DNA of 64,000 nt, from the NCBI RefSeq assembly GCF_002776525.5, contig NC_045452.1:22494449-22558448 (forward strand), read 5' to 3'. A program made the translations under genes and the position numbers. The first letter of the stretch is position 1; each line of letters opens with the position of its first letter. The notes beneath the pieces were generated by a model. The model saw only the letters and a program-made list of their open reading frames with translations, was not told where the DNA came from and made no database searches. The stretch comes from Piliocolobus tephrosceles (lineage: Eukaryota > Chordata > Mammalia > Primates > Cercopithecidae). Positions 10,239-20,574 of the stretch are shown piece by piece.

Positions 10239-10878
10239 TTGAAGTAGATTTAGAGGTTCGAAAAAAAAAGAAGAAAGAAGGAAAACTGGCTGCAATTACG
10301 TTGTAACAGCAGCCTGGAGACAAACCAATTCATTGCAAAAGTTAAAAACAAGAGAGTTCGGTTCATAGCAGTTCTGCTGTCTCTCTGTCCTAGTCTCTCC
10401 TGGGTCTCACCAGAGAAAAAGGCCCAAAAGCTAAATGTTGGCAACATTACCAACACTGGACAAAACTCAGACTCGCCAGACAAATGGACTTTGGGCACAT
10501 GCTGCCTGGCACCTCTGCCTTGCATGGTGTCCCCTCAGGCCAGCCCACCCTCCCTGCACTAACCATCTGAGACCAGCTGGCTGGCACGGCAGGCCAACCC
10601 GAGCCTAGAGAGCGGCTGCCCTGCCTCAGCCCGGCAGCCCGGCAGTAAGAGCTTCGCCAGAGCTTATACATTTCTGGTGGCCTCCCCAACTCTCTTTCCT
10701 TCCTTCCTTGGAAAATGGAGTAAAGAGCAAGAAACCAGAAATTAAGAAAAATCTTCTGAAGGAAACGGGGAAGGGAATCTTAAATGCCATCCATCTTTTA
10801 AGTAAAGCACTCCTAAAAGTGAACAGTCCCCTGCTGTCTCCATCTCCTTGACCACTCAGTCGACCACTCTCTACATTT
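10239..10878. other. Unassigned DNA, GC-rich centre
   Basis: No recognised gene or repeat over about 640 bases. The part 10500-10690 is GC-rich but has no convincing splice or coding signal. Confidence 0.5.
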
Positions 10879-11076
10879 ACTTATTTATTTGTTTATTGAG
10901 ACAGAGTCTCACTCTGTTGCCCAGGCTGGAGTGCAGTGCCACAATCTTGGCTCACTGCAACCTCCACCTCCCTGGTTCAAGCAATTCTCCTGCTTCAGCC
11001 TCCCAAGTAGCTGGGACCACAGGCACGTATCACCACACCCGGCTTATATATATATATATATACACAGACATGAGCC
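10879..11076 (-). mobile_element. Alu with internal deletion and TA repeat
   Basis: An antisense right arm runs to cacacccggct (11044). A (TA)n run at 11044-11061 and a short end-like piece (cagacatgagcca) replace the rest. Confidence 0.85.
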
Positions 11077-11254
11077 ATCTCTTTATTGATGCCACTCAAA
11101 TCCTTATCTCCCTTTCTGACTCTCCGGTTCAATATTTCCATCTGTTCACATGACATCTCTATCATCCCCGACTCAATAAAGTGAAACCATTTTCCATTAT
11201 CTTTCTACCACTTACCATCCACACTAACTTACTCTCTAAAATTCCCCATTTCTA
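11077..11254 (+). mobile_element. LINE L2 ORF2 fragment, probable
   Basis: One frame reads ATQILISLSDSP, matching the segment just after the YADD box of L2 reverse transcriptase. It has decayed with stops, and the Alu at 11255 ends the readable part. Confidence 0.5.
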
Positions 11255-11561
11255 GGCCGGGCACAGTGGCTGATACCTGTAATCCCAGCACTTTGGGAGG
11301 CCGAAGCAAGCAGATTGCTTTGAGCTCAGGAGTTCGAGACCAGCCTGGCCAACATAGCGAAACCCCATCTCCACAAAAAAACAAAACTTAGCTGGGCACT
11401 GGTGGCTTGTGCCTGTAGACCCAGCTACTTGGGAGGCTGAGGCTGGAGAATCACTTGAGCCTGGGAAGTGGAGGTTGCAGTGAGTTGAGATCACACCACT
11501 GCACTCCAGCCTGGGTGACAGAGTGAGACTGTCTCAAAAGAATAAAATTAAAAACAAAAAA
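11255..11561 (+). mobile_element. AluS-like
   Basis: It starts ggccgggcacagtggctgat. The flanks ttccccatttc and tcccccatttc suggest a TSD. Confidence 0.96.
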
Positions 11562-11694
11562 CGTCCCCCATTTCCATTCAGGACATTCTGTCCCTTGCTC
11601 TTCATTCCTAAAAAGAACTATTTTGCTCTACACACTCACTGCAGTTTCTCTACCATACTTTGCTTCTGATACCAAATTTGTAAGAAGTTCTGCC

Positions 11695-11791
11695 ACATCA
11701 AAAAATGCTCCAATTATCAGAGGACGCTGACCAGGTATCTTACAATTAAACTTGATTCTGACACTAAGCGCCTGGAGTTAGTGGAGACCCC
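11695..11791 (-). mobile_element. ERVL-type LTR fragment
   Basis: The blocks attctgacactaagcgcctg and ttagtggagaccccaca are the same family as the antisense LTR at 47.6 kb. Only about 95 bases remain before a partial Alu. Confidence 0.5.
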
Positions 11792-11915
11792 ACAGGAGAA
11801 TCGCTTGAACCTGGGAGGCAGAGGTTGCGGTGAGCCGAGATCGCGCCACTGCACTCCAGCCTGGGTGACAGAGCAAGGTTATATCTCAAAGAAAACAAAA
11901 CAAAACAAAACAACA
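11792..11915 (+). mobile_element. Alu 3' part (5' truncated)
   Basis: Only the right arm from caggagaatcgcttgaacc to an AAAAC-type tail is present. Confidence 0.93.
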
Positions 11916-12426
11916 GAGTATTGAGTCTACAGAGACTTGAGTCATCGAGAGGCTCTCTAAACCGAGATAAGCTGCAGTGCGGTGATCAGGGTTTCTTTCC
12001 ACTTCCCCAGGCTCACCGCCCAGCAGATCAGCTGCAGGAAACAGAGAAACATCATCTCTTCGTGCACCTTCCCTTGTATGTTAATCTGTGATCCTGCTAC
12101 ACATGCCACTGTCACCCAGGCCGTGCTACGAAGCCTGGGGAGAACAGGGCAAGATTTCCGAGGCCTGGCTGCAGGCGACAGGCACGTAGAAAAGGGGTAT
12201 GGGGTCCGGAAGGTGAAGAGTAAATGTGTGAGTGGGGCAAGACTCCCCTAGGAATGACTCCAGGCACAGTTGCCTCTAGGATGGGATGTAGAGAAATCAA
12301 ATTCAAGGGTACAATTCAGTATCTTTATATACCCTGGGGGCGACAGAAGGAAGCTTTTTGTAGGAGAACCCAGAAAAGAGAGCTCAGAAGGAGAAAAGTC
12401 TCCTAAGCTTCTGGGTAGAGATGGCT
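11916..12426. other. Unassigned DNA
   Basis: No gene or known repeat. The string tttctttccacttccccag at 11991-12009 looks like a splice acceptor in isolation, but no coding exon follows convincingly. Confidence 0.5.
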
Positions 12427-12459
<33 letters not shown>

Positions 12460-12742
12460 AGACAGAATCTCGCTCTATCACCCAGGCTGGAGTGCAGTGG
12501 CACGATCTCTGCTCACTGCAATTTCTGCCTCCTGGGTTCAAGTGATTCTCCTGCCTCAGCCTCTCGAGTAGCTACAATTACAGGAGTTTGCCGCCACACC
12601 CAGCTAATTTTTTTGTACTTTTAGTAGAGATAGGGTTTCACCACAATGGCCAGGCTAGTCTTGAACTCCTGACCTCAAGTGATCCTTCTACCCCGGCCTC
12701 CCAAAGTGCAGGAATTACAGGTGTAAGCCACTGCGCCTGGCC
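12427..12742 (-). mobile_element. Alu, full length, long T tail
   Basis: A 32-base T-run followed by an antisense Alu ending gcgcctggcc. Confidence 0.96.
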
Positions 12743-12824
12743 TGGGCTGGTTGAATTTAATATAAAACGCAAGGATCCTTCTCCTTGGTTCACTTAGTCC
12801 TCCCCACAGCCCTCAGCGTTCTTT

Positions 12825-13121
12825 CTCTTTTTTTTTTTTTCAGTCAGGGTCTTGCTCTGTCGCCCAGGCTGGACTGGAGAACAGTGTCGCCATCATGGTT
12901 CACTACCTCCCTGGCTCAAGTGAACCTCCCACCTCAGCCTCCAGAGTAGCTGGGACCACAGGCTCATGCCACCATGTCTGGCTAATTCTATTTATTGTTT
13001 TGTAGAGATGTGGTCTTGCCACGTTGCCCAGGCTGGCCTCGAACTCCTGGGCTCAAGGAGTTCCACCCACCTCAGTCTCCCAAAGTACTGGGATTATGGG
13101 CGTGAGCCACTGCCCCTGGCC
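12825..13121 (-). mobile_element. AluJ-like
   Basis: Diverged antisense Alu. TSDs cctcagcgttctt (12811-12823) and cctcagcattctt (13124-13136). Confidence 0.94.
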
Positions 13122-13149
13122 GTCCTCAGCATTCTTCAAACAAAACAAG

Positions 13150-13287
13150 GGCTGGGCATGGCCGCTCATGCCTGTAATCTCAGTTCCTTGGGAGGCTGAA
13201 GTGGGAGGATCACTTGAGCCCAGGAGTTCGATTAGCCTCGGCAACGTAGTGAGACTCTGTCTTTACAAGAACAAAACAAAACAACAG
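13150..13287 (+). mobile_element. Alu left monomer (FLAM-like)
   Basis: A monomeric copy from gctgggcatggccgctcatg to an AACAAAAC tail. Confidence 0.88.
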
Positions 13288-13324
13288 AGTTGCTGTTTTC
13301 CTGCAATTCCATAGCAAGGACGAA

Positions 13325-13412
13325 ATCAGGGCGTCCACAGTGCTCATGGATTTAAATCTAGGTCTATCTGGCCCCACACTATGCTTTCCCTGCTGTATCC
13401 CACTGCCTGGTT
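13325..13412 (-). mobile_element. MIR fragment, probable
   Basis: ggatttaaatctaggtctat, then gctgtatcccactgcctgg, fits the antisense 5' part of MIR. Confidence 0.55.
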
Positions 13413-13624
13413 GAAGGAGGAAGGTGGGAGTTCTGAGGACAAGGGGACCTTCAGGTGAGGCTGGAGGTCAAGTCCCTAAAGCCTTCCTTGCTTAGGGGGA
13501 GATTTAATGATTGGCCGCCATCATGTCAAGAGAAGAGACGATCCCTCTCCTGCCTGCTTTGCTTGACCAAACAACCTCACTGTGGCAGGTAGTGGTGGAG
13601 GGACATGACCTTGAGATGAGGCGA
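13413..13624. other. Unassigned DNA
   Basis: About 210 bases between two MIR pieces with no recognised feature. Confidence 0.5.
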
Positions 13625-13812
13625 AGCTGGGTTCATATTCCTGCACTGAGATCTTAGGCAAAACACTTAAGCTTGTGGAGCCAGAGCCTTAGATTTCATT
13701 CTTATAAAAGTGGGATAACAATTTCAACCTTACTGAGCTGTGAAAATGGGGTATGTACTGAGCATGAAGGGGAATGTAAATTGTGTGCCTACCACAGAGC
13801 CTGATGCAGAGA
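13625..13812 (+). mobile_element. MIR SINE
   Basis: Sense MIR: gctgggttcatattcctgca, cttaggcaaaacacttaagc, ataaaagtgggataacaatt, then a diverged 3' part. Confidence 0.85.
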
Positions 13813-13884
13813 ACAGGTGAAAAGAATTGAATTTACCCACCCATCTGTCGTCCCTCCTGCAGCTCTATTCCAATCAGTATTTTC

Positions 13885-14251
13885 TTTTTTTCTTTTCTCT
13901 TTTCTTTTCTTTCTTTCTTTCCTTTCTTTCTCTTTTTCTTTCTTTCTTTCCTTCCTTCTTTCCCTTTCTTTCTTTTTTTTTTGAGACAGAGTCTTGCTCT
14001 TGTTGCCCAGACTGGATCGAAATGGCACAATCTTGGCTCACTGCAACCTCTGCCTCCCAGTTTCAAGTGATTCTCCTGCCTCAGCCTCTTAAGGAGCTGG
14101 GACTACAGGTGCTTGCCACCATGCCCAGCTAATTTCTGTATTTTTAGTAGAGACAGGGTTTCACCATGTTGGCCAGCCTGGTCTCAAATGCCTGACCTCA
14201 GGTGATCCGCTCCCCTCGGCCTCCCAAAGTGCTGGGATTACAGGCGTGACC
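13885..14251 (-). mobile_element. Alu with long CT-rich tail
   Basis: A polypyrimidine tail (13885-13980, TTTC/TTCC units) precedes an antisense Alu that stops early at caggcgtga. The flanks caatcagtatttt (13871) and caatcggcatttt (14253) are TSDs. Confidence 0.94.
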
Positions 14252-14370
14252 TCAATCGGCATTTTCAAGGTTAAATGCCCTGGAAGCTGCCAGTCAAAAT
14301 GACTTAAAACCTGAGCAGGTTTAAGAGGCTTGCTCAAGCAAGCTCACTGGGCCCTTGAACTTTGGTGGCG

Positions 14371-14410
<40 letters not shown>

Positions 14411-14534
14411 TTTTGTAGAGACAGGGCCTTATTGTGTTGCCCAGGCTGGTCTTGAACTCCTGGCCTCAAGCGATCCTCCCACCTCTGCCTCCTGAAATTC
14501 TCGAATGACAGACATGAGCCACCACACCTGGTCA
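14371..14534 (-). mobile_element. Half Alu (left arm only)
   Basis: A 32-base T-run and then only the antisense left arm (gtagagacagggcctt to cacacctggtc). Confidence 0.9.
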
Positions 14535-15051
14535 GACCTTTGGCATTCTTAAATATCTAGAAAAGCTTTTCTCATAAAGGAAACAGAACAGTCTCCTTGG
14601 GGGCTCGGCCTACCTGGCACCTCAGGGAAGTATCAGAAAAGGCAGCCCGGGTTGGTGTGGCCCATGACATTGGTGTTAGAGTCCACCCACCACAGGACAG
14701 GGCTCAGCCAGGTCCGTACCTGTCGGGGGCACATGCTGTCTCAGTGACCGTTGGCCACCGACAGAAATGGTGCACTGACCTCAGTAAAAGAATGCCAAAC
14801 TCTTTCTTTCTTAAGTAATGTGGAGGAAAAGGAGCTCCTGCTAGGTGCAGAAGGAAGAAGAAAACCCGTTCTTGGCAGCAGGGGAATCAGGTTGCCACAG
14901 CAACGAGCTTCTTCCAAGTCCACTCATTATGTGGCTTTTGAATTAGACTTGCTCCTGTGAGTACATCTCGCTGCACTGTTTCCCTTGTCTTCCGCCAGCT
15001 CATTTCCTGAGCTTTTCCCGGGGAAATCACCACAGAGGGGAGTCACTGACC
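14535..15051. other. Unassigned DNA with an X-box-like motif
   Basis: About 500 bases without a gene or recognised repeat. They contain the palindromic motif listed at 14891. Confidence 0.5.
14891..14904. promoter_or_regulatory. RFX X-box-like palindrome
   Basis: gttgccacagcaac matches the RFX consensus of two GTTGCC-type half-sites, with one changed base in the second half. It lies in unique sequence. Occupancy is not shown by sequence. Confidence 0.35.
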
Positions 15052-15060
15052 CCTTCTTTC

Positions 15061-15368
15061 TTTCTTTTTTTTTTTTTTTTTTTTGAGACAGAGTCTCGCT
15101 CGGTCGCCCAGGCTGGAGTGCAGTGGCCAGATCTCAGCTCACTGCAAGCTCCGCCTCCCGGGTTTACGCCCTTCTCCTGCCTCAGCCTCCCAAGTAGCTG
15201 GGACTACAAGCGCCCGCCACCTCGCCCGGCTAGTTTTTTGTATTTTTTTTAGTAGAGACGGGGTTTCACCGTGTTAGCCGGGATGGTCTCGATCTCCTGA
15301 CCTCGTGATCCACCCGTCTCAGCCTCCCAAAGTGCTGGGATTACAGGCTTGAGCCACCGCGCCCAGCC
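15061..15368 (-). mobile_element. AluY, Old World monkey type
   Basis: It has ggtttacgcc, ctcgcccggctag and caggcttgagccaccg. TSD ccttctttc at 15052-15060 and 15371-15379. Confidence 0.97.
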
Positions 15369-15449
15369 TTCCTTCTTTCAAGGCTTGGTCCTGCTTGCCC
15401 CTGGGATGACACAATATTTACTTGTTGGTTTACATTGGGAAGAACCTGA

Positions 15450-16290
15450 TCACGGTACAGAACGAAGAGCCCCTTCCTCCTCTGTGGGTGGGAGCGTGGA
15501 CTGGTACAACTCATTTGAGCAGCAATTTGGCCCAATACAACTGCATACCCTTTGATCTCACAGTTCTGGGGCTTAACCCTGGCATGACAGCATTTTTGTA
15601 TAATAACAACAAAAAGCTGGAAACAACCTTCACATCACTGATGGGAGATGGGTTGAATATCAGCTAAGCCACTAGACAGCTGAAGGAATAATGATCTAGA
15701 GCTTATGCACCCATATGGAAAGATGTACTGTTAAGTTAAAAAAAGCAAGTTGTTCAAACTCATAGAAATGGAAAGGAGAAGAGTGGTTGCCAGGGGCCGG
15801 GGGGAGGGAAGAATGAGGGGTTGTTTAATGGGTATAGAGTTTCAGCTTTGAAGGATGAAAAAGTTATGGAAATTGGTTGTACAACAATGTGAATATAACT
15901 ACTGAATTCTAAACTTAAAAATGATTAAGGCCGGGTGCGGTGGCTCACGCCTGTAATCCCAGCACTTTGGGAGGCCGAGGCGGGAGGATCACGAGGTTGG
16001 GAGATCAAGACCATCCTGGCCAACACGATGAAACCCCGTCTCTACTAAAAATACAAAAATTAGCTGGGTGTGGTGGCACGTGCCTGTAGTCCCAGCAACT
16101 TGGGAGGCTGAGGCAGGAGAATTGCTTGAACCCAGGAGGCAGAAGTGGAGGTTGCAGTGAGCCCAGATTGCACCACTGCACTCCAGTCAGGGAAAGAGCA
16201 AGAATATTGTAAAAAAAAAAAAAAAAAAAAAAAAAGATGGTAATACATTAGTTATTTGTTATATGTTCTTTACCACACAAAAAAAGTCAA
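15450..16290 (+). mobile_element. LINE L1 3' end (L1M type), split by an Alu
   Basis: L1 tail motifs in order: gcagcaatttggcccaatac, gagtggttgccaggggccgg (15781-15800), gttgtttaatgggtatagag, aatgtgaatataactactga, and after the Alu gatggtaatacattagttat ending in A-rich DNA. Confidence 0.88.
15929..16235 (+). mobile_element. Alu inserted in L1 3' UTR
   Basis: It starts ggccgggtgcggtggctcac and has a 25-A tail. The L1 end continues beyond it. Confidence 0.97.
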
Positions 16291-16460
16291 GTTGCAGAAT
16301 GGAATTAATACTTATACATTTGTGTGTGTATGTGTTTTTTAAAAGGGCAAAAACAATTTTTTTGAGGAGACAAAATAAGCTGTTATCAGTGCTTACCTTT
16401 GCAGTTGGGGGCATTAAAGGGGAAAATATGTTACTGTTCATTTTATTCCCTTCTAGAGAG
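16291..16460. other. Unassigned AT-rich DNA
   Basis: A short gap between repeats; a small (GT)n-like run at 16321-16337 is the only structure. Confidence 0.45.
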
Positions 16461-16733
16461 TTTTTTTTTTTTTTTTTTTTTTTTGGTTACAGAGTCTTCC
16501 TCTGTTGCCCAGGCTGGAGTGCAGTGGCAGGATCTCTGCTCACCGCAACCTCCGCTTCCCAGGTTCAAGCAATTCTTGTGACTCAGCCTCTCGAGTAGCT
16601 GGGACTACAGGTGCCGGCCACCACACCCGACTAATTTTTGTATTTTTAGTAGAGACAGGGGTCTCACCATGTTGGCCAGGCTGGTCTCCAACTCCTGGCC
16701 TCAAGTGATCTGCCTGCCTCAACCTCCCGAAGT
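16461..16733 (-). mobile_element. Alu, 5' truncated
   Basis: A 24-T tail and an antisense Alu ending at cctcccgaagtg; the last 40 or so bases of the 5' end are absent. Confidence 0.94.
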
Positions 16734-16766
16734 GTGGAGAACTTTTTAAAAAATATATAATTAATT

Positions 16767-17051
16767 GGCCGGGCGCAGTGGCTCAAGCCTATAATCCCAG
16801 CACTTTGGGAGGCCGAGACGGGCGGATCACGAGGTCAGGAGATCGAGACCATCCTGGCTAACACGGTGAAACCCCGTCTCTACTAAAAAAATACAAAAAA
16901 CTAGCCAGGCGTGATGGTGGGTGCCTGTAGTCCCAGCTACTCGGGAGGCTGAGGCAGGAGAATGGCGTAAACCCGGGAGGCGGAGCTTGCAGTGAGCTGA
17001 GATCCAGCCACTGCACTCCAGCCTGGGCAACAGAGCCAGACTCCGTCTCAA

Positions 17052-17055
<4 letters not shown>
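16767..17055 (+). mobile_element. AluY, Old World monkey type
   Basis: It has ggctcaagcct and ggcgtaaacccgggaggcgg. Its tail grades into the (AT)n run that follows. Confidence 0.97.

Positions 17056-17091
<36 letters not shown>
17055..17091. repeat. (AT)n microsatellite
   Basis: About 18 AT units immediately after the Alu tail, a likely polymorphic site. Confidence 0.95.
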
Positions 17092-17099
<8 letters not shown>

Positions 17100-17159
17100 T
17101 TTGACAAGCCAATAAAGATAAGGAGATTAAATTACTATGTCTGATCTATAGAAAGTCAG

Positions 17160-17388
17160 CATTAATTCAGCAGATATTTACTGAGAATTAACTTACTATG
17201 TACAAGGTACAGTGCTAAGGACTGCAGACACAAGGGCAAGAGAGGCAGGATGGTCCTTGCTCTCCCAGAGCTCACCTTTTATGGGAAGACAGTCATTAAA
17301 CTGGCAGACAGACAAATGAGCAATATGTACAGCTGGTGGTAAGAGCCCTGAAGGAAAGACACAGGTCTGTGGCAGAAAACACTGATAG
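17160..17388 (-). mobile_element. LINE L2 3' end
   Basis: Antisense L2 end: gcagatatttactgagaatt, aaggtacagtgctaaggact, tggtccttgctctcccagag and acagtcattaaactggcaga follow the consensus order. Confidence 0.85.
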
Positions 17389-17390
17389 GA

Positions 17391-17690
17391 GCCAGGCGCG
17401 ATGTCTCATGCCTGTAATCCCAGCATTTTGGGAGGCCGAGGCGGGTGGATCACCTGAGGTCGGGAATTCGAGACCAGCCTGACCAACATGGAAAAACCCC
17501 ATCTCTACTAAAAATACAAAATTAGTTGGGCATGGTGGTGCATGCCTGTAGTCCCAGCTACTCAGGAGGCTGAGGCAGGAGAATCACTTCAACCTGGGAG
17601 GAGGAGGTTGCTGTGAGCCGAGATAGTGCCATTGCACTCCAGCCAGGGCAACAAGAGCAAAACTCCATCTAAAAAAAAAAAGAGAAAACA
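17391..17690 (+). mobile_element. AluS-like
   Basis: It starts gccaggcgcgatgtctcatg and ends in a short A tail. It sits at the end of the L2 piece. Confidence 0.96.
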
Positions 17691-17805
17691 AAATTTCTCA
17701 AGACCCTCTAAATTTATTTTGCCAAGGTAGAAGCCCTGGAGACTGAGTTACATAGCATGTTCGCAATTCTGCTTCTTAGATCATAGATTAAGTCTCTTCC
17801 CATTG

Positions 17806-18101
17806 TTATTATTATTATTTTTGAGACAGAGTCTTGCTCTGTTGCCCAGACTGGAGTGCAGTGGTGTGATCACGGCTCACTGCAACCTCCACCTCCTAGG
17901 TTCAAACAATTCTCCTGCCTCAGCCTCTTGAGTAGCTGGGATTACAGGTGTACGCCACTGTGCCTGTCTAATTTTGTATTTTTGTTAGAGATGGGGTTTC
18001 ACCAAGTTACCCAGGCTGGCCTTGACTTCCTGGCCTCAAGTGAGCCTCCTGCCTCCTCCTCCCAAAGTGCTGGGATTACAGGCACGAGCCACCGTTCCCA
18101 A
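17806..18101 (-). mobile_element. AluS-like with ATT-rich tail
   Basis: An (ATT)n tail then antisense Alu to gccaccgttccca. It abuts the L1 fragment. Confidence 0.95.
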
Positions 18102-18277
18102 ACTATTTTAAATTTTTTGAGGAACCTCCATACTACTTTCCATAGTGGCTGTACAAATTTAAATCCACTGTTAAACAGCAGTGTACACGGTTCCCTCATC
18201 TCTACATCCTTACCAGTACTTGGTATCTTTTGTTTTGATGATAGCTGTTCTAACACATGTGAGATGATAGCTCTTTT

Positions 18278-18690
18278 CTTTTTTTTTTTTTTTTTTTTTT
18301 TGANNNNNNNNNNNNNNNNNNNNNNNNNNNNNNNNNNNNNNNNNNNNNNNNNNNNNNNNNNNNNNNNNNNNNNNNNNNNNNNNNNNNNNNNNNNNNNNNN
18401 NNNTTTTTTGAGACGGAGTCTCGCTCTGTCGCCCAGGCTGGAGTGCAGTGGCCGGATCTCAGCTCACTGCAAGCTCCGCCTCCCGGGTTTACACCATTCT
18501 CCTGCTTCAGCCTCCCGAGTAGCTGGGACTACAGGCACCCACCACCTTGCCCGGCTAGTTTTTTGTATTTTTTAGTAGAGACGGGGTTTCACCGTGTTAG
18601 CCAGGATGGTCTCGATCTCCTGACCCTGTGATCCACCCATCTCGGCCTCCCAAAGTGCTGGGATTACAGGCTTGAGCTACCGCGCCCGGC
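18278..18690 (-). mobile_element. AluY, Old World monkey type, containing an assembly gap
   Basis: The T tail is followed by ga, a 100-N gap, then tttttt and a normal gagacggagtctcg start. The body is complete to gcgcccggcc. L1 sequence continues on both sides. Confidence 0.93.
18304..18403. other. Assembly gap (100 N)
   Basis: It sits in an Alu T tail. The left contig ends tttttga and the right begins ttttttgag, so the two sides may overlap and the gap may be spurious or of unknown small size. Confidence 0.95.
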
Positions 18691-18949
18691 CCATTGTGGT
18701 TTTAATATGCATTTTCTTGATGGTTAGTGATACTGAGCACTTTTTAATTTATCTGTTAGCTATTTTTATGTCTTCCTTTCAGAAATACCTATTCAGGTCC
18801 TTTGCCTGTTTTTAAATCAGGTTATTTGTTTTGTTACTATCAAGTTGTTTGAGTTCCTTATATATCATGGTTATTAATCCCTTATCAGATGTATGGTTTG
18901 CAAATATATTCTCCCATTCCATAGGTTGTCTCTTCACCCCATTCATCTT

Positions 18950-19142
18950 TTTTTGTTGTTTTGGTTGTTTTTTGGTTTTTGAGATAGAGTCTCACTCTGT
19001 CACACAGGCTGGAATACAATAGCTCCATCTTGGCTCACTGAGACCTCTGCCTCCTTGGTTCAGTTGATCCTCCCACCTCAGCCTCCCGAATAGCTGGGAT
19101 TACAGTCATACACTACCATGCTTGGCTAATTTTTGTATTTTT
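18950..19142 (-). mobile_element. Alu right portion, older copy of a fused pair
   Basis: It runs from a TTTTGG-type tail to tttttgtatttttg and then meets a second antisense Alu. The flanks of the pair, ccccattcatctttt (18937) and ccccattcaccttttt (19440), look like one TSD. Confidence 0.9.
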
Positions 19143-19440
19143 GTTTTATTTATTTATTTATTTGAGACAAAGTCTCGCTCTGTTGCCCAGGCTGGAGTGC
19201 AGTGGCACAATCTCGGCTGCCACCTCTGCCTCCCAGGTTCAAGTGATTCTCCTGCCTCAGCCTCCCAAGGAGCTGGGATTACAGGTGCCCACCACCATGC
19301 CTGGCTTGTTTTTGTATTTTTAGTAGAGACGAGATTTCACCTTGTTGGCCAGGTTGGTCTTGAACTCCTGACCTCAAGTCATTAACCCACCTTGGTCTCC
19401 CAAAGTGCTGGGATTACAGGCGTGAGCCACTGTGCCTGAC
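19143..19440 (-). mobile_element. Alu, younger copy of a fused pair
   Basis: A TTTA-rich tail and a nearly complete antisense Alu lacking ctcactgcaa near 19218. It ends tgtgcctgacc. Confidence 0.94.
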
Positions 19441-19694
19441 CCCATTCACCTTTTTTTTTTCTTGAGCTTTGGGATATCTAAAAAAAGCATTGCCCAGACC
19501 AATAACAAGAAGCTTTTCCCCTATGTTTTCTTCTAGTTTCACATCTTATGTTTAAGTCTTTAATCCATTTTGAGTTGATTTTTGTATAAGATGTGAGACA
19601 AGGCTCCAATTTAATTCTTCTGCAGGTGAATATTTCGTTTTCTCAACATTGCTTATTGAAGAGTCCGTCCATTCCCCATTATGGGTTCTTGGCC

Positions 19695-20199
19695 TATTCA
19701 CAGAAGATTAGTCGAGTGTAAGAGACCGAAAAAAAGAAGCCTCCCAGGCAGCTTGAGACATGAAAGCAGAAAAGAGCAGATGAGAAAGTGGCATCTCTGG
19801 CTCAGGCCACCAAAAGGAAGAGGAGGTCACCCAGCTCTTCGTGTCACAAGCTCACCACTTCTCAGGGGTATCTCATGGCTCCAGTGCTAAAAGAAGAGAC
19901 AGTTTTTATCACCTAGTATATATCAAGAACTATGTTAAGTGCTAAGATATGGGAAGGAAGAATCACTGGCAGGCAATCAAGGGAGACAAACAGGTAAACA
20001 GAGCATTGTAACCCAAGCCCAAGCTTCTAGGTGCATGGTTAGAGAAACCACCCGGAGTGCTAACAAGGGCCCTGTTGTGGGGAAGGGTAGGGTAGGGTTA
20101 CAGAGAATCAGCCTCTGTAGAGCTCACCGCCAAAGTCCGGCTAGGATCAGTGGCTGGGATACCAGTAACAACGATTTACCTTTAAATGTGTGCCTCCTA
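19695..20199. other. Unassigned DNA with probable L2 at 19900-20035
   Basis: The sub-stretch tcaagaactatgttaagtgc, then gagacaaacaggtaaacaga, resembles antisense L2 end. The rest (19695-19899, 20036-20199) is unassigned and includes three GGGTA units at 20085-20100. Confidence 0.45.
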
Positions 20200-20508
20200 G
20201 GCTGGGCGCGGTGGCTGAAGCCTGTAATCCCAGCACTTTGGGAGGCCGAGACAGGTGGATCACAAGGTCAGGAGATCGAGACCATCCTGGCTAACACAGT
20301 GAAACCCCGTCTCTATTAAAAATACAAAAAAAGAACTAGCCGGCCGAGGTGGCGGGCGCCTGTAATCCCAGCTACTCCGGAGGCTGAGGCAGGAGAATGG
20401 CGTAAACCCGGGAGGTGGAGCTTGCAGTGAGCTGAGATCCGGCCACTGCACTCCAGCCTGGGCGACAGAGCGAGGCTCCGTCTCAAAAAAAACAAACAAA
20501 CAAACAAA

Positions 20509-20543
<35 letters not shown>

Positions 20544-20544
20544 A
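20200..20544 (+). mobile_element. AluY, Old World monkey type, AAAT tail
   Basis: It has gctgggcgcggtggctgaag and gatccggccactg, followed by (AAAC)n then (AAAT)n (20484-20544). Flanking tgtgcctcct at 20189-20198 and 20547-20556. Confidence 0.97.
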
Positions 20545-20574
20545 TATGTGCCTCCTGGGTGTCACTTTGCAGAC

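Larger units (their letters stand above)
18102..19694 (-). mobile_element. LINE L1 ORF2 C-terminal region, antisense, split by Alus
   Basis: Complement of L1 ORF2: tttccatagtggctgtacaa, gagatgatagctc, then after the first Alu cattgtggttttaatatgca, caggttatttgttttgttac, gagttccttatatatcatgg, ttctcccattccataggttg, and after the second Alu pair gcccagaccaataacaagaa and ttaatccattttgagttgat. Several indels disrupt the frame. Confidence 0.93.

Noticed and set aside
11991..12009. Polypyrimidine-AG splice acceptor look-alike
   Set aside because: No open exon, donor or homologous protein downstream.
17856..18575. A 239-codon plus-strand open frame
   Set aside because: It is translated antisense Alu, L1 and a run of N; the length is an artefact of the gap.
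20085..20100. Three GGGTA units resembling telomeric repeat
   Set aside because: Too short, wrong unit (telomere is TTAGGG), and isolated in unique DNA.
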